Assembly (NCBI GenBank): GCA_963738025.1
Contig: CAVTWA010000006.1
Span: 62,001 to 126,000, forward strand
Direction of reading: 5' to 3'
DNA from: 20CM-2-55-15 sp963738025
GTDB lineage: Bacteria > Acidobacteriota > Terriglobia > 20CM-2-55-15
Length of the DNA: 64,000 nt
Shown here: positions 55,317 through 62,670 of the stretch, in pieces
Numbering within the stretch: position 1 is the stretch's first letter
Layout: each line of letters opens with the position of its first letter
Notes under the pieces: generated by a model
Databases searched by the model: none
Told to the model about the DNA's origin: nothing
Seen by the model: the letters and a program-made list of their open reading frames with translations, nothing else
Made by a program: the position numbers and the translations under genes

Positions 55317-55763
55317 GGTTGAAGTTGTGATGGAAGTGTTGGAAACGGACATCTTCGCCTTTAGCGTGATGAGATGAAGCAAAGTGGGCCCGCCAATTTC
55401 AGAGGGCACCATTTTCAACCTAAAATCGTCGCGACTTGCGATCAGGAGTTCTGACCTTGCAGAAGAACGGATTTAAACGTTGGGTTTAAGACCAACCTGC
55501 CGCAGGTTTTTAGCCTTGGTTAAACCAGCAGACGCTGAAATCCGTGGGAATCAGCGGAAGTTTCCCGAGCACGTCGTCCGCAAAGTTGGCTCTTCGCGTC
55601 GTCATAAGCGCTGCGCAATGGTCTCATCGACACGTGTGGGTGGCGAATTCCTAAATTAGGCCGATTTTGGGCGGTTTCTCATATCCGATTTTCCGATTAC
55701 AAGAATATGAACGAGATCAGCTGAGTCGGGAATGAAGTAACAACTGTGTAATATCGGCGGCTC
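55317..55763. other. Region without recognisable gene
   Basis: About 450 bp. No frame shows family features. The last part may be the eroded 5' region of the TIGR03435 fragment. Confidence 0.5.
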
Positions 55764-56126
55764 GTGCTCCGCGTCAGACCTAATTTCTCACAGCGAACCG
55801 AATCGCTTTCCGCCAATCATTTCAAACAGTTCGAATATTTGGACATTACGGGCATGGCCCCAGCCTATGTGAATCACCCTGCCGTGAATGAAACGGGATT
55901 GGATGGAGCCTGGGATTTCGACCTCATGTGGACGGGGCTCGGGTCGCTTAATGGCCGCGTCAACATGGGCCAAACCGGCGACAGAACCGAGGCAAAAGCC
56001 CAACTCGGCAGTCTTACGTTCTTCGAGGCGATCGAAAAGCAGCTTGGCCTCAAGCTGACGTTGCAGAAACGTCCCATGCCGGTTTTGATCATTGATCACC
56101 TTAACCCAAAGCCCATCGAGATTTAA
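55764..56126 (+). pseudogene. C-terminal fragment of a TIGR03435-family protein
   Basis: About 115 codons: PAYVNHPAVNETGLDGAWDF, then LMWTGLG and FFEAIEKQLGLKLTLQKRPM with VLIIDHLNPKPIEI and a stop. The pattern (V.D.TGL.G.YDF ... QLGL.L...K.PV.VLVIDH) is the C-terminal domain of this Acidobacteria-enriched family of unknown function. Normal members are about 250-550 residues, so most of the gene, including the signal peptide, is missing. Confidence 0.75.
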
Positions 56127-56341
56127 TTGGCAGCACCCGCATTTTTGTCCCATCAATAAAAAGGAATTTCAAGCAGCCCGCTCAAAAGCAAGTGATTCTG
56201 GGCTCGCGGCTGAATCTCCTTTTTTAATGCTGAGACGAAATGCGGGGCCGCCATCGGACTGCCGTATTAAGAACTGATACCTTTGTTTCGACTTTGTTGC
56301 CGTTCGTTGCCTAAACCCAACCGCAAAAACACCTCCATTTT

Positions 56342-56366
56342 ACACCACTATGGTGCATACTGGTGT
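56342..56366 (+). promoter_or_regulatory. Dyad operator candidate before the RHH gene
   Basis: ACACCA (56342-56347) and TGGTGT (56361-56366) form a perfect dyad, with a further TGGTG at 56351. It ends one base before the ATG at 56368, a usual place for autorepression by ribbon-helix-helix proteins. Confidence 0.5.
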
Positions 56367-56367
56367 C

Positions 56368-56625
56368 ATGACATCCAGAGACAAGACTGTTCGCCAAAGC
56401 GTGACTCTTCCAGCGAAAGTGGCAACCCAAGTCCGCAGCATGGCAAAGCGTCGGCGCCTGAGCGCGAATCGAATGCTGGTTGAACTCCTGGAAGAAGGTA
56501 TCGAGGCGAAAAAACAGAAGGAGAAAGCCTTCTTCGAACTTGCTGAGCACTTTCGAGCCGCAACGGATCCGAAGGAGGTCGAGCGCCTTGGCGAGGAGCT
56601 CGGACAGATGGTCTTTGGCAGGTAA
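56368..56625 (+). CDS. Ribbon-helix-helix DNA-binding protein
   Basis: 85 residues from the ATG at 56368 (the ATG at 56350 lies inside the dyad operator). VRQSVTLPAKVATQVRSMAK is the beta strand plus first helix, RRLSANRMLVELLEEGIEAK the second, followed by a charged helix. This is a typical antitoxin/repressor fold. Its stop overlaps the next ATG (TAATG), giving an antitoxin-first order. Confidence 0.75.
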   Translation: MTSRDKTVRQSVTLPAKVATQVRSMAKRRRLSANRMLVELLEEGIEAKKQKEKAFFELAEHFRAATDPKEVERLGEELGQMVFGR

Positions 56626-56870
56626 TGCCAAAGATCCAACAGTGGGCCAAGTTTCCCGAGGCGCTGCGGCGACACCTGATCGAGAGAATGAGCGATCGCA
56701 GCATCACCCTTACGGACTTGAATCAGCTGCGACTGTGGGTCGAAGCAAATCCTGAAGTTCCCGTGGGAGACTGGTACAAAGATTTCGGATCGTTCAAGCT
56801 GTGTGGAGAAGGGGTATATCCGAAAACTTTCCTCCTGCCCGGGCAGCCAGCTCGCGGAACCAAGCTGTAG
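56625..56870 (+). CDS. Small conserved protein coupled to RHH gene
   Basis: 81 residues: PKIQQWAKFPEALRRHLIER, MSDRSITLTDLNQLRLWVEA and NPEVPVGDWYKDFGSFKLCG, ending GTKL. I recognise the pairing with an RHH gene as recurrent, but no toxin fold or catalytic motif is obvious. It may be a toxin, a co-regulator or a non-toxic partner. Both genes are intact between decayed neighbours, which suits selection for maintenance. Confidence 0.65.
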   Translation: MPKIQQWAKFPEALRRHLIERMSDRSITLTDLNQLRLWVEANPEVPVGDWYKDFGSFKLCGEGVYPKTFLLPGQPARGTKL

Positions 56871-56983
56871 GCGGTTTGTTTTCCCTTCTGCCGTTTGCGG
56901 CCGGCCGGATAGAACCCCACAATGAGGAATGGCCGGAGACAGGTCCCCAACGACGCTTGATTTTGAAGTCTTCCTGACACTCA

Positions 56984-57135
56984 ATTCATGCTCACAAAAT
57001 GCTCACAGAAATTCGAAAACAAGGGGTAAAACCGGACATCAGTAGCCACGAAATGCTATGAAACAAAAGGACCGGACATTATTAAATTGTGCTCATAACC
57101 CAAAGGTCGGAGGTTCAAATCCTTCCCCCGCAATT
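56984..57135. repeat. Second 150-bp direct repeat ending in partial tRNA-fMet (att copy 3)
   Basis: Repeats 49926-50076 almost exactly; substitutions include one near CAGTAGCCACG. The tRNA part is 57091-57135. Directly before it lies the RHH pair and a short tail with no gene. Confidence 0.92.
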
Positions 57136-57138
57136 TCA

Positions 57139-57165
57139 GGGGCCGCTAACAAGCGGCCCTTTTTC
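57139..57165 (+). terminator. Rho-independent terminator after att copy 3
   Basis: GGGCCGCT-AACA-AGCGGCCC-TTTTT. It sits where the tRNA terminator would sit after a real tRNA gene, but differs in sequence from the one at 26281. Confidence 0.8.
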
Positions 57166-57252
57166 TTTTGGTTACAAGCTTCGGTTCTCATTTTCATCCT
57201 TCAAAAAATCGGGAGGAAAACTAGCATTCGGGGCAAATCCTTCCCAAACGCC

Positions 57253-57414
57253 CACCCGATACTTCATGCATTCCGCCGGGCGGCGAGCAGATATTTACGG
57301 AAGGCTGGCGGTCTGGAAATGGCGGCAGTTCAACTCGGACACAAGCGATGACGACAACCGATGAGCATTCCAACGATCGAGACATGGATCATTTGAAGAG
57401 CCGGCGGATTTGAA
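57253..57414 (+). pseudogene. Tyrosine-integrase catalytic fragment
   Basis: The frame gives HAFRRAASRYLRKAGGLEMA (H-x-x-R box, 57265-57279), then AVQLGHKR (LGH box). After a one-base shift it reads MTTTDEHSNDRDMDHLKS, where the nucleophile Tyr would be expected about TTTD-R/E-Y; His is found. Degenerate and truncated at both ends. It belongs to a different integrase from the one at 26334. Confidence 0.6.
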
Positions 57415-57657
57415 GAATCCTGGATTTACGACCGAACCGCGCCCAACGGACTGGAGGCCATTCCCCACGTGAAGTTCGGCCGCCAAGTGCGGTTTGACGT
57501 CGAGTCCGAGGAATTCCAAGCATGGCTGAAGTCGCATGGAGTCATTGCCGCCCCCAGGACATTGTCGTATCAAACGCACGGCGAAACGAGGATTTCCCGA
57601 GGCGGCAGCGTCAAGAACCACTTCTTATGTATAACAAGGGCTACGTGTGCTTGTTGA
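57405..57657 (+). pseudogene. Excisionase-like HTH fragment with tail
   Basis: SWIYDRTAPNGLEAIPHVKF then GRQVRFDVESEEFQAWLKSH is the wing and second half of an HTH_17 excisionase domain. The first helix is missing, and the tail to the stop at 57657 is not recognised. Order integrase then xis, then att copy 4. Confidence 0.65.
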
Positions 57658-57685
57658 AGAAGCAAGAGCGCCCACTCTTATCGAC

Positions 57686-57727
<42 letters not shown>

Positions 57728-57741
57728 TCGGGAGGCTGAAC

Positions 57742-57793
57742 AAGCCACGAATTGAACGACTTTAAATCCTTTAATCGTCCAATTCGTGGCTTA
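57742..57793. repeat. Hairpin with AAGCCACGAATTGAA arms
   Basis: AAGCCACGAATTGAACGA (57742-57759) opposes TCGTCCAATTCGTGGCTTA with one bulge. The same core (AAGCCACGGATTGA / TCAATTCGTGGCTTA) forms the hairpin at 62619-62668. Confidence 0.75.
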
Positions 57794-57831
57794 TTTGGTC
57801 GTCAACCGCAAAGCGTTGCCGTTCCCCGTAT

Positions 57832-58485
57832 TTAGATGACCATACGGGTGACGGAGTCGGAGTATGGAGTGTAGCCTTCTGCGCCGTATGCACAGACTTG
57901 GACTGCATACGTGATGCCCGGCGTCAGGTTGTTGAGTGCTACGGCCGTCCTCGCGTTCGGGACGGTCACAGTCACCCAGACGATTGGCGTGGCGCCGCCC
58001 GGACCGACCTGTCCGCAGCGGACGAGGTAGTGCTTCGCCGCCCTGCCGGCAGATCTGATCCGCGCCAGCAGTTGCCCGGTTACGCCTTGATCGAGTCCTT
58101 CGACCACAGGCGGAGCGAGCAGCGCCCCCGGAGTGCGACTGGCCGACCGCGCCTCGAAGCCGCTGGTCAGGAACGTATTCATATCGTCCTTACAGTTCAG
58201 CTCCACGTGCAGCGCGAGGGCCCGCAGCATCCGGATCAACTCTTCTCCCAGCGTGTTGCGCTGGGTGATGGCTTTCCTGCCGCCATCCCTCGCCTCTCCG
58301 ATGGAAACGGAGTAAGCGTCCAGCTTGGCCTTGAACACATTGAGATCGATCGGAAGATTCGTAAAATTCACGTTTCCGTTCAATCCTGTCCACACGGCCT
58401 GGGCTGAAGCGAAAAGTTGCTCGGGCATTTTCCTGCTGAAATCCACTACTGCTTTGATTAACTTCGGTACTTTTGTCATTGTCAT
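57832..58485 (-). CDS. Hypothetical protein with C-terminal FN3-like domain
   Basis: 217 residues, open. The N-terminal 120 residues are helical (LGEELIRMLRALALHVELNC and nearby); the C-terminal 90 look like a fibronectin type III module (YLVRCGQVGPGGATPIVWVT, then LNNLTPGITYAVQVCAYGAE). Known in Acidobacteria and related soil bacteria as conserved hypothetical proteins. No signal peptide, so probably cytoplasmic. A hairpin (CGAAACGC/GCGTTTCG, about 58513-58532) lies in its leader. Confidence 0.75.
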   Translation of the reverse strand: MTMTKVPKLIKAVVDFSRKMPEQLFASAQAVWTGLNGNVNFTNLPIDLNVFKAKLDAYSVSIGEARDGGRKAITQRNTLGEELIRMLRALALHVELNCKDDMNTFLTSGFEARSASRTPGALLAPPVVEGLDQGVTGQLLARIRSAGRAAKHYLVRCGQVGPGGATPIVWVTVTVPNARTAVALNNLTPGITYAVQVCAYGAEGYTPYSDSVTRMVI

Positions 58486-58679
58486 TTGCCTCTTTTTTTT
58501 GTTTTGAAAGTTCGAAACGCTTTTGCGTTTCGGTGTTGTTCACACGTCCCTATAAGTGCACGGCGCGGACCAAACCGGCCGCCTTAGGTTTCCTGCGCAA
58601 AATCAAATACTTGCGTGTCGCCGCGGATTGTGGGAACTGTCCTGAAAATCGGAATCGTCCGCTTTACAGGACTGAACAC

Positions 58680-58735
58680 GCGAAGCATATAAAGCGCGGA
58701 GCGCGAGCCCGATAGGGCGAAGCATATAAAGGATG
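58680..58735. repeat. Relic of the inner nested-palindrome block (copy G)
   Basis: GCGGAGCGCGAGCCCGATAG and GGCGAAGC match copies C and D. It is flanked on both sides by a direct repeat GAAGCATATAAAG, possibly a target duplication. The only trace of the family to the right of the island. Confidence 0.6.
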
Positions 58736-59160
58736 ACGTCGAATTATCCGGACCGGCCACTGGTCGGTTGCAGCGCGAAACTCGAGGAGATGCGCGATGA
58801 GATCGCTAGGAACGCGCCGGTCAAGGCCACCGTGACGGGCGCTGCGACCACAGCTGATCGACTTACTCCAGCAGTATTCCTGGCCCGGAAACATCCGGGG
58901 ACTCCAGAACGTCATCCGGAGAGCGTCTTCAAGGGAAAAAAACGAGGTGATTCGGTTGGAAGACCTGCCGTTCGAGTTCGTTTAGAAGACAGCCGCGCCT
59001 CCCATCACGCTCGGCATCAGGAGCGCATGCAATAACATTTATGCAAGCTCGTTGCCGCCGCGTTGAATCATTCTCAGGGCGATCGGACCCAGGCGGCAAA
59101 GTTACTCGGAATCAGCGGCTCCCGGTTTTTACGATTTGGTCAAAATCCACGGTTTTGGGT
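58733..59160 (+). pseudogene. NtrC-like regulator reduced to end fragments
   Basis: The start PDRPLVGCSAKLEEMRDEIA is the beginning of the AAA+ domain. A large internal deletion brings it next to YSWPGNIRGLQNVIRRASSR and LPFEFV (end of the AAA+ domain). A Fis-like HTH (LNHSQGDRTQAAKLLGISGS) follows at about 59063 in another frame. Walker A, Walker B and GAFTGA are missing. Confidence 0.7.
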
Positions 59161-59218
59161 ACAAAACCCGGCAACAATGGTCAGGAACCGGCGTGGTTCG
59201 AATGAGTTACGGGAAAAT

Positions 59219-59597
59219 GCAATTTGGTCGCCGACAAGCGCCTGCTACGACGACCAAATTCAAATTGGTTGTCGTCAAGCCCGTGCTACGACGACCAAAT
59301 TCCAAATTGGTCGTCGTCAAGCCCGTGCTACGACGACCAAATCCAAATTGGTTGTCGTCAAGCCCATGCCACGACGACCAATTCCAAATTGGTCGTCGTC
59401 AAGCCCGTGCTACGACGACCAATTCCAAATTGGTTGTCGTCAAGCCCGTCCTACGACGACCAATTCCAAATTGGTTGTCGTCAAGCCCGTCCTACGACGA
59501 CCAATTCCAAATTGGTTGTCGTCAAGCCCGGCTACGACGACCAATTCCAAATTGGTTGTCGTCAAGCCCGTCCTACGACGACCAATGCAATCTTCTC
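59219..59597. repeat. 41-bp tandem hairpin array, about nine units
   Basis: The core ACGACGACCA occurs near 59247, 59288, 59330, 59371, 59412, 59453, 59494, 59532 and 59573, mostly 41-42 bp apart with one 38-bp step. Each unit holds a self-complementary GACGACCAATT..AATTGGT.GTCGTC hairpin joined by CAAGCCCGT.CT. All three plus-strand frames and one minus frame lack stops across it; 41 is not a multiple of 3, so each frame cycles every 123 bp. Not a CRISPR, since there are no unique spacers. Confidence 0.93.
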
Positions 59598-59845
59598 GTC
59601 GATGAGGTGAAAGGGGGACAAGGATGCATTCCTCCGGGAGTTCAGTTCGGACTGACGCAAGGACTGCTTCAGCTGTCCGGCGAAGAAGTTCTGCTTTCGG
59701 ATTAGCTACTTGAAACCCTTTCGCTCGAAGCCCAACGGCACCTCGAACGGGGCTGCACGGACACATGGCGGCCGGCAGCAGGCTTCGGCGTACTTCATGG
59801 GACTGAGCCGGACAATGTATTACAGGCGCTTTCGCGTCACTTGAA
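59598..59845 (+). pseudogene. Possible second regulator tail (Fis-like HTH trace)
   Basis: A short frame reads GGRQQASAYFMGLSRTMYYR then RFRVT and stop, like the recognition helix of a Fis-type HTH from a sigma-54 activator. Nothing else of the gene is recognised. Tentative. Confidence 0.4.
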
Positions 59846-59880
59846 GCCTGTTGGACATCCTGCTGCGACTCCAACCAACG

Positions 59881-60099
59881 TCATCGTCCACAGCCGGTTG
59901 CAATGAAGCGATCGAACAGTCCCCAGCGTGAAAGAGCGGATACGCCGCGAGGCTGGACCACGTGTGTCGATATCGTATCGCTCGGGAAGGTTGCACGATC
60001 TACAAGGAGAACGCGATATCCCTTGCGCGAGAGAAGCATGGCCGTTGGTGATCCGCCGCATCGAGCTCCAACAACAATCACATCGTAACTTGCATTCAT
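59881..60099 (-). pseudogene. N-terminal fragment of an FAD-dependent oxidoreductase
   Basis: MNASYDVIVVGARCGGSPTA (FAD dinucleotide motif), VLLVDRATFPSDTISTHVVQ and LSRWGLFDRFIATGCGR, then a stop. This is the start of a geranylgeranyl-reductase/monooxygenase-type flavoprotein cut at 73 residues; about 300 residues are missing. Confidence 0.75.
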
Positions 60100-60339
60100 T
60101 TCCAGCTCCTTGGACTGAGAGAGTACTGCGAACCGGCGGCACATAAACAAACTAAAGGAAAATCCTGCATGGCTGTTCACGGCGCCTGACGTAGCGGCCG
60201 CGCTTTCGGATTGCGCGGCGGCGGCAAGAGGCCTGGCACAAACAATCAGATAAGCAGGAGGGACGAGGCCGAACCGTCTGTCACAGGAGTTCCGTCGTGA
60301 ATCGCGGCTGGGCGATTCACGACGGATTATGGAATGGAC
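60100..60339. other. Spacer, nothing recognised
   Basis: Contains an inverted GTCGTGAATCGCGG/GGGCGATTCACGAC pair at about 60294-60322, which may terminate the esterase transcript. No gene. Confidence 0.5.
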
Positions 60340-61344
60340 TTAGCGGGCCGCTTTGGTGTGTTTGGCGAAGAACGCAAAGATATCCGGAGCTCCGGAGGTA
60401 AGCACGCTTCCGTGATCGCCTCCCGGGACTTCGACGTACTGATACGTCATCTTGAGGTCCTTCATTTTCTCAATCCATAGTCGCGTGCCGGCAACGGGGA
60501 CCAGTGTGTCCATATCGCCCTGAACGATGATCATCGGAATGTTCTTTGCAGGTTCGAGGCTGTAGTTAACCGGAGTGAGCCCCGCAGGCGCAGTAGCCGG
60601 CGCTTCAGCACCGACGGCTGCCCAGATCGACGCGTATTTCACACCAAGATAAATGGAGCCGGCTCCGCCCATGGAATGGCCCATGAGATACGTTCTGTTC
60701 TCATCGATATTGAATTCCTTGCGGATCATATCCAGAACGTTCATCACGTCCTTTTCACTGGCTGCATGTAGCTTGTCGGGATCCGTAAGGGCAGTCCCTC
60801 CGGCGGTAATTGCGGTCGGTAACGGGCCTCGTCCTGTTGTGGGTGCGCCCTGAGGTGCTCCTGCCGGAGGCGCTCCATTAGCACCGCGGGGACCTCCGGG
60901 GCCTCCCGGCCCGCCACGGCCGCCGCCGGTTCCGAATCTCGCAGGAGTTCCATACCAGCCGCCCGAGTTATAACCCATCGGGCCGACTATAATGTAGCCA
61001 CCCTCTTCCGCCAACTGCAGCGCATTCGCGCGCATCATAGTGTTTTGATCGCCGCCCAATCCGTGAAGCGCAACGATGAGTGGATTCTTCTTATCCTTGC
61101 TTACCTTCGAAGAAACAAACACGGCATAGGGAAGTTTTTCGTTCGTCTCTGCGAAAACGTAAGTGCGCTGCTGAACGCGAGGATCGACAACTCCGCGGCC
61201 GCCGCGTTGACCGGTCGCCACCGCAGCGCCAGGTGCCGGTTGTTGGCCGGGCTGTTGCGCGAGTTGAACATGTGTCGAAACAATCAGGAATCCCGCGGCC
61301 AACGCCGTAAGCACCGCCGCTTTCCTTGCAGAAAGTGAACTCAT
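60340..61344 (-). CDS. Secreted alpha/beta-hydrolase esterase with Gly/Pro/Arg-rich insert
   Basis: 334 residues: signal peptide (SARKAAVLTALAAGFLIVST), then PLIVALHGLGGDQNTMM (oxyanion), YLMGHSMGGAGSIYLGVKYA (nucleophile Ser), IIVQGDMDTLVPVAGTRLWI (Asp) and EVPGGDHGSVLTSGAPDIFA (His). Between strands lies a low-complexity run rich in Gly, Pro and Arg (GGGRGGPGGPGGPRGANGAP). Resembles polyhydroxybutyrate-depolymerase/feruloyl-esterase types. The start ATG at 61344 has an AGGAGG a few bases upstream. Confidence 0.85.
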   Translation of the reverse strand: MSSLSARKAAVLTALAAGFLIVSTHVQLAQQPGQQPAPGAAVATGQRGGRGVVDPRVQQRTYVFAETNEKLPYAVFVSSKVSKDKKNPLIVALHGLGGDQNTMMRANALQLAEEGGYIIVGPMGYNSGGWYGTPARFGTGGGRGGPGGPGGPRGANGAPPAGAPQGAPTTGRGPLPTAITAGGTALTDPDKLHAASEKDVMNVLDMIRKEFNIDENRTYLMGHSMGGAGSIYLGVKYASIWAAVGAEAPATAPAGLTPVNYSLEPAKNIPMIIVQGDMDTLVPVAGTRLWIEKMKDLKMTYQYVEVPGGDHGSVLTSGAPDIFAFFAKHTKAAR

Positions 61345-61571
61345 CGGTCCTCCTATATATAAAGGATGCTGGTGACGCAGTGGATTATATACACGAACGG
61401 ATAATCTATTATGCGGAAATCCTTCGCATTGAAATCGACTGTGTTGAGTTCAAGGCGCAGCGCATATCGATCACGGATTGCTAGTGGTCCAGTTGCGCAC
61501 CGGGTGAAGCCGGCGTATCGTTCGTGCCGTTTACGACAATTGCCAGAAGTCGCCATAGGATGGTAATCACA
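61345..61571. other. Divergent intergenic region
   Basis: Lies between the esterase and the truncated transporter; probably promoters for both. No repeat or RNA recognised. Confidence 0.4.
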
Positions 61572-62098
61572 ATGATCCAATCAGTGACCGATCGCAAAGT
61601 AGAAGCACGCCGAGTCGCGCTTGCGAGCGCCATCGGCACCACCATCGAGTGGTACGACTTTTTCATCTACGGCACTGCCGCCGCTGTAGTGTTCGCGCCG
61701 CAGTTCTTACCGCAGGTTTCTGCGCTCGCCGGTATTCTCAGTTCTTACGCGACATTTGCTCTCGGATTTGTTGCGCGTCCACTCGGTGGAATCGTCATGG
61801 GGCATTTCGGCGACCGCGTTGGGCGGAAGTCGACACTCGTCTGGTGCCTTCTGTTGATGGGACTCTCAACTTTTGCCGTAGGTCTTCTGCCAAACTATGC
61901 ACGGATCGGCGCGTGGGCTCCGGAACTGCTTGTCTTTTTTCGATTCCTCCAGGGATTCGCACTGGGAGGCGAGTGGGGCGGCGCTGTATTGATGTCCGTG
62001 GAGCATGCACCACAGGGCAGGCGGGGTCTCTTCGGAAGCTTCGTCGCTCTCGGATTGCCCGCCGGTATTATTTTATCGAACCTGGTATTTCTGATTGC
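61572..62098 (+). pseudogene. N-terminal half of an MHS-type MFS transporter
   Basis: SVTDRKVEARRVALASAIGT, TIEWYDFFIYGTAAAVVFAP, GHFGDRVGRKSTLVWCLLLM (MFS motif between helices 2 and 3) and FRFLQGFALGGEWGGAVLMS are the first five or six helices of a metabolite:proton symporter. At about 62098 the transporter sequence stops and kinase-propeller sequence begins in another frame. The remaining half is missing. Confidence 0.85.
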
Positions 62099-62619
62099 CT
62101 TATCACGTCACGGGTGCACCGAATACAGGAAATGACCTGTGGTTGCTGCCGCTCGAAGGGGATCGTAAGCCGGTGCCTCTGCTGCGCACACCTTTCAACG
62201 AAGGTCAGGGCAGCTTCTCGCCGGATGGGCGCTGGATCGCCTATACATCGAATGAGTCCGGCCGCGGTGAGATTTACGCCCGGCCTTTCATTTCGTCGGG
62301 CCCTTCCGGCCCGTCATTTGGTGAAGGCAAATGGCAGATTTCCAAAGACGGCGGAACGGCTGCGAAATGGCATAGCGATGGTAAGGAAATCATCTTCCAC
62401 GGGCCGACCGGGGCGCCGCTTGCTGTCGATGTGACTGCAAGCGGGTCTGCATTACAGATAGAAACTCCGAAGCAGTTGTTCATGGCTCCCAACACTGCCG
62501 GATGGGACGTCAGCTATGACGGTAAGCGATTCCTCATGATTATTTCGCCTGGCCAACAGAATCATACCCAGACACAGATCATCGTTGTCCTGAACTGGCA
62601 GGCCGCTTTACGCCGCTGA
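62095..62619 (+). pseudogene. C-terminal PD40 propeller fragment
   Basis: NDLWLLPLEGDRKPVPLLRT, FNEGQGSFSPDGRWIAYTSN and KWQISKDGGTAAKWHSDGKE are propeller blades, and IIVVLNWQAALRR is the typical C-terminus of Acidobacteria Ser/Thr kinase-PD40 proteins. Kinase and early blades are absent. The junction with the transporter shows a deletion that fused two unrelated genes. Confidence 0.8.
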
Positions 62620-62668
62620 GATGGATAAGCCACGGATTGAATCCGTTCAATTCGTGGCTTATCCATCT
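62619..62668. terminator. Hairpin between convergent genes
   Basis: AGATGGATAAGCCACG (62619-62634) opposes CGTGGCTTATCCATCT (62653-62668). The stem continues with GATTGA/TCAATT. Shares its core with 57742-57793. Confidence 0.75.
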
Positions 62669-62670
62669 TG

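Noticed and set aside
59219..59597. CRISPR array
   Set aside because: Units are contiguous 41-mers with no unique spacers, and no cas genes are nearby.
59063..59705. Repeat-protein genes on the plus strand (three frames, up to 189 codons)
   Set aside because: All frames are open simply because of the repeat's composition; none has a ribosome-binding site, and the flanks are pseudogene.
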